64,000 nt of DNA, taken from contig UQUG01000005.1 in NCBI GenBank assembly GCA_900544205.1, forward strand, positions 1 through 64,000, written 5' to 3'. The translations under genes were made by a program, and so were the position numbers. The notes beneath the pieces were generated by a model. That model saw only the letters and a program-made list of their open reading frames with translations. It did no database searches and was not told the DNA's origin. Shown in pieces: positions 1-7,501 of this stretch (its first letter is position 1; every line of letters begins with the position of its first letter). Source of the DNA: an uncultured Collinsella sp. (GTDB taxonomy: Bacteria > Actinomycetota > Coriobacteriia > Coriobacteriales > Coriobacteriaceae).

Positions 1-589
1 CGGCGACCGCCGGCGACGGCAGCGTCGAGCTGTCGTGGGGCCGCGTGCCCGGCGCCGCCAAGTACGCCGTGGCCTACCGGAACGGGTCCGGCTACCGCAC
101 GCTGACGACCTCCTGCTCCGGCGAGTCCTTCAAGGCCTCCGGGCTGTCCAACGGGACGAGCTACCGATTCCTCGTGCAGGCCTGCGTCTACGGCAGGTGG
201 ACCTCCTTCTCCGACTCCGATCTGGTCTCCGCGACGCCCTCCGACCCGTCGGCGCCCGCCCCCAGGGCGGAGGCGACCGGGGACGGCGAGGTGACCCTGA
301 CCTGGGAGCCCGTCGAGGGGGCCGAGCGCTACGCCGTTGCGGAGGCCTTCTCCAACGGCACCTACGCCACCTTCACCAAGTCCCTCGCCGGGACGTCCTA
401 CACCGTCACGGACCTGCCCAACGGCTACGACCACGACTTCCTCGTCCAGGCCTACGTGAACGGCCGCTGGTCCTCCTTCGGCCCGGCGAGCCTCGTGCGC
501 TGCAGGCCGGAGGGGACCGTCAAGCCCGCGCCCGCGGCGACCGCCGGCGACGGCAGCGTCGAGCTGTCGTGGGGCCGCGTGCCCGGCGC
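1..589 (+). repeat. GC-rich FN3 repeat block with 534-bp period
   Basis: Bases 1-55 recur identically at 535-589, an offset of 534 bp or 178 codons, which equals two FN3 modules. Identity stops at 56/590 and the sequence then becomes AT-richer. The same 534-bp period is found in the repeat of the second FN3 hydrolase at 8969-10003. Confidence 0.85.
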
Positions 590-2399
590 GAATCAATATG
601 TGGTTTCGTGTTCGAACGGCAAGTCGTATAGATTGAAATCCCATCAAACTAGCGTTGAAATCAAAGGTTTGAAAAACGGTGAAGAATATACGTTCTATGT
701 TAGGGCGAAGATTTACGATCGTTTGACCGCTCTTGAGGATACTGACTACATCACCTGCATGCCGTACTCCCTTGTTTCTCCTAAGGTTAGCGTTTCTGCT
801 GTTGGCGATGGGACGGTGGACCTTAAGTGGAATCCAGTTGCCGGTGCATTACGATATGCGATTGCATATAAAACAAATAAAGGATATAAGACTGTCACCT
901 ATGACTGTCTTAATACCGAATTCACCATTAATGGACTTACCAATGGCCAGAAGTATTCATTTATTGTTCAGGCTAATATTGATGGTCGCTGGTCTCCTTT
1001 TGGGAGCAAGGACTTTGTTACCGCTATTCCCGAAGATCCTAATGCTCCGAAGCCTCATCTAGAGAAAGCCACGGCGACCTCCTGTGTTCTTTCGTGGAAT
1101 CAGATTCCTGGAGCAGAGAGGTACGCGGTTGCTCTTAAGACTGGAAATAGCTACAAGACGTATTCTCTTGATGTCAAAGAGTCCTCGTATCTGGTTTCCG
1201 GCTTGAATCCCGGTAATACTTACCGTTTCCTTGTACAAGCATTTGTAAATGGAGGGTGGAGCTCTTCCTCGGACGCGTATTTATGTGAAGCCGTTCTTGA
1301 GGACGTTCGTTCCCCTCAAAATGTTAAGGCCACTTGTCCTGGCGATGGAAAAATACAGCTTACTTGGGACTTTGTTCCCAATGCAACGCGATACGCGATT
1401 GCAGAGTATAAGAATGGCTCATATGTAACGTTCACGACTAATTGTTTGAGCACTAGCTATACGGTTTCCGACCTTACGAATGGACGCAATCACAGGTTTC
1501 TTGTGCAATCTTACGTAGATGGAGCCTGGTCTGCTTACGGTGATGCGCTGCTTGTGGACGCAGTTCCACATGGTGTAATTACTCCTCGTGTAACTGGTAA
1601 AGCTGGGGATCTTTGTGCAAATCTATCTTGGAGTAAGGTGTCGGGCGCCACGCGTTATGCTATCGCGGTAAAGACGAATAGTGGCTATAAAACTTATACA
1701 TACAACTGCACTGGCAATTCGTATAGAGTTGAAGGACTAAACGGTGGACAGACCTATCAGTTTGTCGTTCAGGCTTATCTCGATGGCGTATGGTCGCCTT
1801 TTGATGAAGACGACCTGGTTAGTGTAAAGCCGACGGGCACGAATGACACTGTATTTGGCATTCCGCGCCTAACCGTTGTTAATTGGCTGACGAGCCATCA
1901 ATACAATGGCTATTATCTTGGTACTCGATATTCAAGTGGCTTTTCATATCAGACTTGCTTGTACCCTAACGGCGCTCCAGGGCCCGGGGGCTACACCGGT
2001 ATGAACTGCACTGGTTTTGTTGCCCATGTATTTAGATCTCTTGGCGTAAACGTTGATGCAGTCGCAGCCAACAACAACCATACTCCGTGGGGTGCGGGGC
2101 CCGGCGGCGGCGGCTATATCAATGCGTGGCGCTGGTATGGTTATGCAATTGACTCTGGCTGTAAGGTTTATCACTTCAACACAGTTGCCGATATGTTGAA
2201 TAGCGGATTGGCTAAGAAGGGCGATGTAGTTTTCTTTAAAACAGATGGTTCTATCGATTGCCATATTGGATTTTTCTGGGGAGATAACTCCCATGACAAT
2301 AAGATGTGGCACCAAATTTTGCCTGGCAACCTGATTGGCCCTTGTTTTAATAACGCTAATAAAAGTGAGGTTCGTCAGCAGTGTGTGCTCATCAAATAG
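1..2399 (+). CDS. Secreted FN3-repeat protein with C-terminal NlpC/P60-type peptidase domain (5' end outside window)
   Basis: The reading frame is open from base 3, so the start and any signal peptide lie upstream; the GTG at 45 is inside a repeat and is not the start. About 798 residues are visible. Seven FN3-like modules of about 89 residues each carry a W...GA.RYA core and an FLVQAYV.G.WS strand. The last ~180 residues look like an NlpC/P60 cysteine peptidase: NCTGFV (Cys at visible residue 669), DCHIGFFWGD (His 754) and a later His 770 as possible triad. The likely role is cleavage of peptidoglycan stem peptides, with FN3 modules as spacer or wall binding; this is inferred from the family. 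Base composition changes abruptly at about 589/590, from very GC-rich modules to AT-richer ones. Confidence 0.8.
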   Translation, partial: ATAGDGSVELSWGRVPGAAKYAVAYRNGSGYRTLTTSCSGESFKASGLSNGTSYRFLVQACVYGRWTSFSDSDLVSATPSDPSAPAPRAEATGDGEVTLTWEPVEGAERYAVAEAFSNGTYATFTKSLAGTSYTVTDLPNGYDHDFLVQAYVNGRWSSFGPASLVRCRPEGTVKPAPAATAGDGSVELSWGRVPGANQYVVSCSNGKSYRLKSHQTSVEIKGLKNGEEYTFYVRAKIYDRLTALEDTDYITCMPYSLVSPKVSVSAVGDGTVDLKWNPVAGALRYAIAYKTNKGYKTVTYDCLNTEFTINGLTNGQKYSFIVQANIDGRWSPFGSKDFVTAIPEDPNAPKPHLEKATATSCVLSWNQIPGAERYAVALKTGNSYKTYSLDVKESSYLVSGLNPGNTYRFLVQAFVNGGWSSSSDAYLCEAVLEDVRSPQNVKATCPGDGKIQLTWDFVPNATRYAIAEYKNGSYVTFTTNCLSTSYTVSDLTNGRNHRFLVQSYVDGAWSAYGDALLVDAVPHGVITPRVTGKAGDLCANLSWSKVSGATRYAIAVKTNSGYKTYTYNCTGNSYRVEGLNGGQTYQFVVQAYLDGVWSPFDEDDLVSVKPTGTNDTVFGIPRLTVVNWLTSHQYNGYYLGTRYSSGFSYQTCLYPNGAPGPGGYTGMNCTGFVAHVFRSLGVNVDAVAANNNHTPWGAGPGGGGYINAWRWYGYAIDSGCKVYHFNTVADMLNSGLAKKGDVVFFKTDGSIDCHIGFFWGDNSHDNKMWHQILPGNLIGPCFNNANKSEVRQQCVLIK

Positions 2400-2435
2400 G
2401 CCCGGCGTTCGTTTGATGATTGCCTTCACTATGAT

Positions 2436-2464
2436 TTGACGGTTCGCTTAATCGAATGCATCAT
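2436..2464 (+). promoter_or_regulatory. Candidate promoter for the glycosyltransferase-aminotransferase operon
   Basis: TTGACG at 2436-2441 is followed after 17 bp by CATCAT (2459-2464, 4 of 6 bases of the -10 consensus). It lies in the 98-bp gap after the NlpC/P60 gene and about 35 bp before the GT2 start. The -10 match is weak. Confidence 0.35.
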
Positions 2465-2497
2465 GAGTAGGTTATTTGACTCAATCTAAGGCTAGTT

Positions 2498-3427
2498 ATG
2501 GATTTCTCTGTTGTAATTCCAGTTTATGGTTGTAAAGAGGCGCTGCCCGAACTGCATAAGCGAATCGTTGATGTTTTTGAAAAGATGGAGGCGTCTTTCG
2601 AGCTCGTTCTTGTTGACGACCACGATCCATATGATTCGTGGTCTGTTGTGCAGTCGATATGCGACGCTGATGAACGTGTGTATGGAATCAAGCTTGCTCG
2701 TAATTTTGGCCAAATTCGTGCAATCACTGCGGGTCTTGACTGTTGCCATGGTGATTGGGTTGTCGTAATGGATTGCGACCTTCAGGATAGGCCGGAGGCT
2801 ATTCCCCAGCTCTATAATAAAGCTCTGGAGGGCTTCGATGTCGTCTTTGCAAAAAGGGTAGAGCGAAAAGATAGCGCTTTGACTATGGCGTTGTCTCGAG
2901 CTTTTTATAAAGTGTATGAGTATTTTACTGACGGTAGTTATGATCCTTCACTTTGCAACTTCAGTATTGCTCGTCGCGCGGTAATTTCTCAGTATTGTTC
3001 AATGCGTGAACATAACCGTGGATACACGATGTTTATTAAGTGGCTTGGGTTTAGACAAACTGCGATAGAGATAGTTGGCGATGAACGCTTTGCAGGTGAG
3101 TCTTCCTATAGTTTTAGGAAAAAGCTTAATATGGCGTTTGAGCTTATTACCGCCCAGTCTAATAAGCCTTTGAAATTTGCGGTTAACGTTGGCTTTGCAA
3201 TGTCCTTCGTTGCCTTGCTCGTTCTAATTGCAGCGATAGTTCAGAAAATCTGTGTTCCGGGAATTCAAGTTGGATGGACTAGCCTTCTTTGTTCCATCTT
3301 TTTTATGGGTGGGCTCATTTTGTCTGCAATTGGAATCGTTGGACTGTACGTCGGCAATATTTTTACTGAGGTTAAAAATAGACCTTTGTATGTGATTGAA
3401 AAAGAGTGCAATGGAAAGGATGAGTAA
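2498..3427 (+). CDS. Family 2 glycosyltransferase, GtrB/ArnC/DPM1-like (polyprenyl-phosphate glycosyltransferase)
   Basis: The 309-aa protein has a GT-A fold N-terminus (VVIPVYGCKEALPEL), a metal-binding VMDCDLQD motif near residue 90, and two hydrophobic segments at about 225-250 and 260-288. This matches enzymes that move a sugar from a nucleotide donor to undecaprenyl phosphate on the inner membrane face (GtrB, ArnC, DPM1). It is first in a tight operon with an epimerase, an ATP-grasp protein, two SMR-type proteins and a WecE-type aminotransferase, so the donor may be a dTDP-amino sugar (inference). The ATG at 2498 follows TAAGG. Composition is AT-richer than the core genes to the right. 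Confidence 0.85.
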   Translation: MDFSVVIPVYGCKEALPELHKRIVDVFEKMEASFELVLVDDHDPYDSWSVVQSICDADERVYGIKLARNFGQIRAITAGLDCCHGDWVVVMDCDLQDRPEAIPQLYNKALEGFDVVFAKRVERKDSALTMALSRAFYKVYEYFTDGSYDPSLCNFSIARRAVISQYCSMREHNRGYTMFIKWLGFRQTAIEIVGDERFAGESSYSFRKKLNMAFELITAQSNKPLKFAVNVGFAMSFVALLVLIAAIVQKICVPGIQVGWTSLLCSIFFMGGLILSAIGIVGLYVGNIFTEVKNRPLYVIEKECNGKDE

Positions 3428-3430
3428 GCT

Positions 3431-4453
3431 ATGGTAATTGTTATTGGAGCAACCAGTTTTATCGGTATGTATACCGTTGACGAGCTTGTCAAATCAGGCA
3501 AACAAGTTATTGCTACCGGTAGGAATGAACGTCTTCGTCCTTTCCTTGAAGACATGGGTGCCGAGTTTATTAGTCTCGATATTACTAAGCCTGAAGATTT
3601 TTCAAAACTCCCTGCTGATAACGTCGAGGGCGTTATTCTTCTAGCTGGTTTGCTTCCTGCCAATGCAACTGCTGATTTGGTTAACGAAGAGAATGCTATC
3701 GATTACGTTAGAGTGAACATTATGGGCACAGTGAACGTGCTCGAGTATTGCAGGACGAATGGTATCAAGAAGATAATTTCCGCCACTACCTATGGTGATG
3801 TCTCTGGGGCATGGAGAAAGGACTATGCCATTACTGAGGATGAGCCCAGGAATTTCTCCTTTACTGGTGACCACGCTGTCTATACCATCACGAAGAATGC
3901 TGCCAACGATTTGATTGAGTATTATTCGCAGCAACATGGTCTTCAGGGGGCAGTGTTCCGTTTTCCTCCGGTTTACGGCGTTGGACCTCATGGCACAATC
4001 TTAGTTGATGGTAAGCCGTACAAGTCTGCTATCCAAGTCTGGATCGAAAAGGCCGCGTCCGGACAGAACCTTGAGATATGGGGAGACCCTCATATCTCAA
4101 GAGACATTATCTATGTGAAGGATGTTGCTCGGGCATATCGAATGGCTTTGGAAAGCAATTCAACGCATGGGCTTTATAACATGACAAGCGGGGTTCCTTT
4201 GGAGCTTGAAGATCAGGCTCGTGCAGTTATCGAGGTATTTGGCGACAGCTCTAAATCGAAAATCGTTTACAGGCCGGAGCTCAAGAACAACACCCCTTCA
4301 TTTTTGTTCGATATGAGTAAGGCTGAGCGTGATTTCGGCTTTGTTCCAGCTTATAGAGACTATTATTCGATGATGCTCGATTATAAGGCTGAGATGGAAA
4401 GCGGCCGCTGGAATGATTTCGAAAAGAACTCTTCGGCCAATTGGGAGAAGTAA
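3431..4453 (+). CDS. NAD-dependent epimerase/dehydratase (extended SDR family)
   Basis: The 340-aa protein has an N-terminal Rossmann motif VIGATSFIG, a catalytic YTITK (YxxxK) at about residues 155-159, and a preceding SATTYG segment with the expected Ser/Thr. Extended SDR proteins of this size act on nucleotide sugars (4-epimerases, 4,6-dehydratases, 4-ketoreductases); the exact reaction cannot be read here. It starts 3 bp after the GT2 stop, with AAAGGA at 3416-3421 as ribosome binding site. Its place between a polyprenyl-P glycosyltransferase and an ATP-grasp ligase suggests it makes or modifies the sugar handled by this operon. Confidence 0.8.
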   Translation: MVIVIGATSFIGMYTVDELVKSGKQVIATGRNERLRPFLEDMGAEFISLDITKPEDFSKLPADNVEGVILLAGLLPANATADLVNEENAIDYVRVNIMGTVNVLEYCRTNGIKKIISATTYGDVSGAWRKDYAITEDEPRNFSFTGDHAVYTITKNAANDLIEYYSQQHGLQGAVFRFPPVYGVGPHGTILVDGKPYKSAIQVWIEKAASGQNLEIWGDPHISRDIIYVKDVARAYRMALESNSTHGLYNMTSGVPLELEDQARAVIEVFGDSSKSKIVYRPELKNNTPSFLFDMSKAERDFGFVPAYRDYYSMMLDYKAEMESGRWNDFEKNSSANWEK

Positions 4454-4455
4454 AG

Positions 4456-5604
4456 ATGTCGAAAAAGCTCGCTATTATCGGTGCGTCTGATTTTCAAAAT
4501 CCATTGATTCTTAAGGCCAAACAACTTGGCTTCGAAACGCATGTCTTCGCATGGGAATGCGGCGATATTGGCGAGCGCACTGCTGACTATTTCTATCCTA
4601 TTAGTATTACCGAAATCGATCAAATTGCTGAGAAGTGTAGCTCTATCGGTATTGACGGTATTTGTTCTATCGGTACGGATCTCGGCAACATTACTGTTTC
4701 TAAGGTTGCCGACAAACTCGGTCTGTGTGCCAATTCAGTTGACTGCATCGACGTATCCACAAATAAGCACTTAATGCGTGAAGCCTTTTTCAAAAATGGA
4801 GACCCTTCTCCTAAAAGCTACCAGGTGACCGACCTTACAGATATTGATGGTTTAGATCTCACTTATCCAATAATCGTAAAGCCTGTTGACAGGTCTGGTA
4901 GTCGTTGCATCACTAAGCTTCAGTCTTCAGAAGGACTTGAGGATGCCGTCCGCGCCGCAATCAATGTTTCCTTTTCTAAGGCATGTGTCGTTGAAGAGTT
5001 TTTTGCTGGCATTGAATTTAGTGTTGAATTTGTTTCTTGGAAAGGCGAGCATCACTTTCTTGCACTGACGAGGAAATACACAACTGGAGCTCCGCATTTC
5101 ATTGAAACTGGTCACTTACAGCCTGCACCCGTTTCAGATTCTTTACGTTCCAAAATCATTGAAGTTGTTTCTCACGCCCTAGATTCTTTGGGAGTTGAAT
5201 TTGGCGCTTCTCATTCAGAGATTTTGGTTAATGAGAATGAGGATATTCGTATTGTCGAAATTGGTAGCCGCATGGGTGGCGACTGTATCGGCAGCGATCT
5301 CGTGGAACTCTCAACGGGAGTTGATTTCTTGGGTGCTGTAATTTCTGTTGCTACTGGGCGTGAGCCCGACCTGAGTGTCTCTGAGCATCCTGAATGCGCC
5401 ATGATTCGATTTATTTTTGATGGCGAAGACTTAGCGATGCTTCGACAAGCAGAATGCGATAGGCATGTGAGGGTCGAGCGAAGTTCTGTGGACAATGACA
5501 TGGAGCATGAAATTGTCGATAGCGGCAGCAGATACGGCTTCTATATCCTGACTTCAGATTCGATTGATAATTTGGAAAAGTACTTGCCGAAGCGAGGCGT
5601 ATAG
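4456..5604 (+). CDS. ATP-grasp family ligase (carboxylate-amine ligase type)
   Basis: The 382-aa protein has ATP-grasp hallmarks: an N-terminal pre-ATP-grasp domain (IIGASDFQNPLILKAK), the nucleotide-binding IIVKPVDRSGSR segment, VVEEFFAGIEFSVE, and the metal-binding IRIVEIGSRMGGD near residues 265-280. Such enzymes form amide bonds through an acyl-phosphate. Next to a sugar 4-aminotransferase, a plausible job is to attach an amino acid or other carboxylate to an amino-sugar, but this is inference. The ATG at 4456 is preferred over the in-frame TTG at 4441, which lies inside the previous gene; GGGAGAAG precedes it. The reading continues directly into the SMR pair. Confidence 0.8.
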   Translation: MSKKLAIIGASDFQNPLILKAKQLGFETHVFAWECGDIGERTADYFYPISITEIDQIAEKCSSIGIDGICSIGTDLGNITVSKVADKLGLCANSVDCIDVSTNKHLMREAFFKNGDPSPKSYQVTDLTDIDGLDLTYPIIVKPVDRSGSRCITKLQSSEGLEDAVRAAINVSFSKACVVEEFFAGIEFSVEFVSWKGEHHFLALTRKYTTGAPHFIETGHLQPAPVSDSLRSKIIEVVSHALDSLGVEFGASHSEILVNENEDIRIVEIGSRMGGDCIGSDLVELSTGVDFLGAVISVATGREPDLSVSEHPECAMIRFIFDGEDLAMLRQAECDRHVRVERSSVDNDMEHEIVDSGSRYGFYILTSDSIDNLEKYLPKRGV

Positions 5605-5607
5605 AAA

Positions 5608-5958
5608 TTGAAAAATGGACGCGTTTTCTTAGCGCTTCATCTGCTATTGGTTTTGTATTCCTGTAGCGGTATCTTAAGTAAGTTTGCGGCAGGCTATCCT
5701 TTTCTATCTTTCGGTTTTTGTGTCTGCTATGCCGGAATTATCATGCTGCTTGGCATTTATGCTATTTGCTGGCAACAAATTATTAAACGACTGCCATTAA
5801 CGACAGCCTATGCCAATCGCGCCGTTACAGTTGTATGGGGCATGGTATGGGGTGTAATTGTCTTTAAGGAGCAGCTTGGCTTTCTTCAGGTTGCCGGAGG
5901 CATTATTGTATTAATTGGCGTGGCTTTGTTTGCCTCTTCAGATTCCGATGCTGCTTAG
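5608..5958 (+). CDS. Small four-helix membrane protein, SMR/EamA type (ArnE-like), first of a pair
   Basis: This 116-aa protein has four hydrophobic segments and the SMR/EamA look: LPLTTAYANRAVTVVWGMVWGVIVFKE bears the conserved AYA.R...W segment and a Glu in the third-fourth helix region. Proteins of this size act as drug exporters (EmrE) or, in pairs, as lipid-linked sugar flippases (ArnE/ArnF). It starts with TTG 3 bp after the ATP-grasp stop. It is followed 12 bp later by a second, different protein of the same size, so the two probably form an antiparallel heterodimer (inference). Confidence 0.75.
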   Translation: MKNGRVFLALHLLLVLYSCSGILSKFAAGYPFLSFGFCVCYAGIIMLLGIYAICWQQIIKRLPLTTAYANRAVTVVWGMVWGVIVFKEQLGFLQVAGGIIVLIGVALFASSDSDAA

Positions 5959-5970
5959 GAGGGAAGTGCT

Positions 5971-6321
5971 GTGGATTTTCGATATGGCTTGCTCCTTCTC
6001 CTCGGTGTTTTTATTAGTGCAATATCTCAAGTAATGCTAAAGAAGGCTGCTCTTAAGACGTATGACAGCAGGGTTCGAGAGTATCTGAACCCTCTAGTGA
6101 TTTGCGCTTACTTCCTTTTCGTTTGTACGACCTTTCTTTCGATTTTTGCTTATAAAGGGATTCCCCTTTCCATGGGTCCGTTGTTGGAAGCCACCAGCTA
6201 CATATATGTGACAATATTCGGTATTACGATTTTTCATGAGAAAATGTCTCGGCGGAAGTGGATTTCACTGCTTCTTATTTTGCTTGGTATCGGACTATAT
6301 TCATTTGGAGCTGCTATATGA
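5971..6321 (+). CDS. Small four-helix membrane protein, SMR/EamA type (ArnF-like), second of a pair
   Basis: The 116-aa protein has four membrane segments, an early SAISQVMLKKAAL motif (typical helix 1 of SMR-like and ArnF proteins) and GPLLEATSYIYVTIFGITIFHE with a membrane Glu and a helix-4 lead-in. It starts with GTG at 5971 behind a strong AGGAGGG (5957-5963). The stop TGA overlaps the ATG of the aminotransferase. Together with the preceding gene it looks like a two-subunit flippase for an undecaprenyl-phosphate sugar, as in the Arn pathway of Gram-negative bacteria. A drug-export role cannot be excluded. Confidence 0.75.
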   Translation: MDFRYGLLLLLGVFISAISQVMLKKAALKTYDSRVREYLNPLVICAYFLFVCTTFLSIFAYKGIPLSMGPLLEATSYIYVTIFGITIFHEKMSRRKWISLLLILLGIGLYSFGAAI

Positions 6322-7454
6322 TCAATTTTAATCTCCCGCCTTATGTGGGCACGGAAATGGAATATGTTCGAGAGGCCTGCGCTGTCAATCGTAAGATTTG
6401 TGGTGATGGTCCTTTTACCAAAAAATGTAGCGAATGGCTCGAGAACCGTTTTAATTCCAATAAGATCCTGCTAACGACTAGCGGCACGAGCGCGCTTGAG
6501 CTTACAGCAATCTTATGCGACCTACATCCTGGTGATGAGGTGATTCTGCCTAGCTTCACTTTCTCTTCTACTGCTACGGCTTTTCAAATGGTCGGCGCCA
6601 CTTTGGTGTTTGTTGACGTGTGCCCTGACACAATGAATATTGATCCCGATGCCATTGAGAGGGCGATAACTGATAAAACCAAGGTTGTCGTTCCTGTGCA
6701 TTATGCTGGCGTTGCATGTGATATGGATCGAATCATGGACATCGCTACGCGCAACAACTTGTTGGTCGTTGAAGATGCGGCACAGGGTGTTTTGAGTTCT
6801 TATAAGGGTAAGGCTCTCGGCACTATTGGTCATTTTGGTTGCTATAGCTTTCATGAAACTAAGAACTATTCGATGGGCGAAGGTGGCGCGCTTTCTATTA
6901 ACGACTCGCGTTACTGTGATCGTGCTGAAATTATTCGCGAAAAAGGGACTAATCGTCAGCGCTTTTTTAGGGGTCAAGTAGACAAGTACACTTGGGTTGA
7001 TCGTGGGTCGAGCTACCTGCCTTCTGACATGAATGCGGCCTATCTTTGGGCGCAGCTGGAGCATGCTGATGAAATTAATGAGAACCGACTCTCAACTTGG
7101 CATTTTTATCAGGAGTCTTTAAAGCCGCTTGCAGATGCCGGCAAGATTGAGCTCCCCTATATTCCTGAAGGCTGCGAACATAACGCGCATATGTTTTACA
7201 TCAAGTGTAAAGATCTTAAGGAACGCGGTGATTTTATCTCTTACCTTAAGGATCATGGTGTCCAAGCTGTTTTCCATTACATTCCTTTGCATGATGCGCC
7301 TGCAGGAAAGATGTTTGGTCGTTTTGACGGGGAAGACAGGTTTACTACCTCTGAAAGCAACAGGCTTGTCAGGTTGCCTATGTACTATGGGCTAAGCGAT
7401 GCCGATAGGCATCATGTTGCTGACGCTGTTCTTTCTTTTTACGCCACTCGATAG
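6318..7454 (+). CDS. wecE: dTDP-4-amino-4,6-dideoxygalactose transaminase (WecE/RffA-type, DegT/DnrJ/EryC1 family)
   Basis: The 378-aa PLP enzyme begins with NLPPYVGTEMEYV and carries the WecE-characteristic SFHETKN segment containing the PLP-binding Lys, plus TSGTSALELTA and PSFTFSSTATAF. WecE transfers an amino group from glutamate to C4 of dTDP-4-keto-6-deoxyglucose, giving a 4-amino-4,6-dideoxy-hexose. That substrate is made by RmlA and RmlB, both encoded about 10 kb downstream. The ATG at 6318 overlaps the preceding stop (ATGA), so translation is probably coupled; an upstream in-frame start at 6258 would run deep into the flippase gene and is not chosen. A terminator follows. Confidence 0.85.
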   Translation: MINFNLPPYVGTEMEYVREACAVNRKICGDGPFTKKCSEWLENRFNSNKILLTTSGTSALELTAILCDLHPGDEVILPSFTFSSTATAFQMVGATLVFVDVCPDTMNIDPDAIERAITDKTKVVVPVHYAGVACDMDRIMDIATRNNLLVVEDAAQGVLSSYKGKALGTIGHFGCYSFHETKNYSMGEGGALSINDSRYCDRAEIIREKGTNRQRFFRGQVDKYTWVDRGSSYLPSDMNAAYLWAQLEHADEINENRLSTWHFYQESLKPLADAGKIELPYIPEGCEHNAHMFYIKCKDLKERGDFISYLKDHGVQAVFHYIPLHDAPAGKMFGRFDGEDRFTTSESNRLVRLPMYYGLSDADRHHVADAVLSFYATR

Positions 7455-7463
7455 ATATTAAAA

Positions 7464-7490
7464 GGCGGCTTCTGGCCGCCTTTTTCTTTT
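7464..7490 (+). terminator. Rho-independent terminator after the aminotransferase operon
   Basis: GGCGGC (7464-7469) pairs with GCCGCC (7475-7480) around a 5-nt loop and is followed by TTTTTCTTTT. It separates the 2498-7454 operon from the amidase gene. Confidence 0.9.
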
Positions 7491-7501
7491 AAGGACTGTA
7501 T

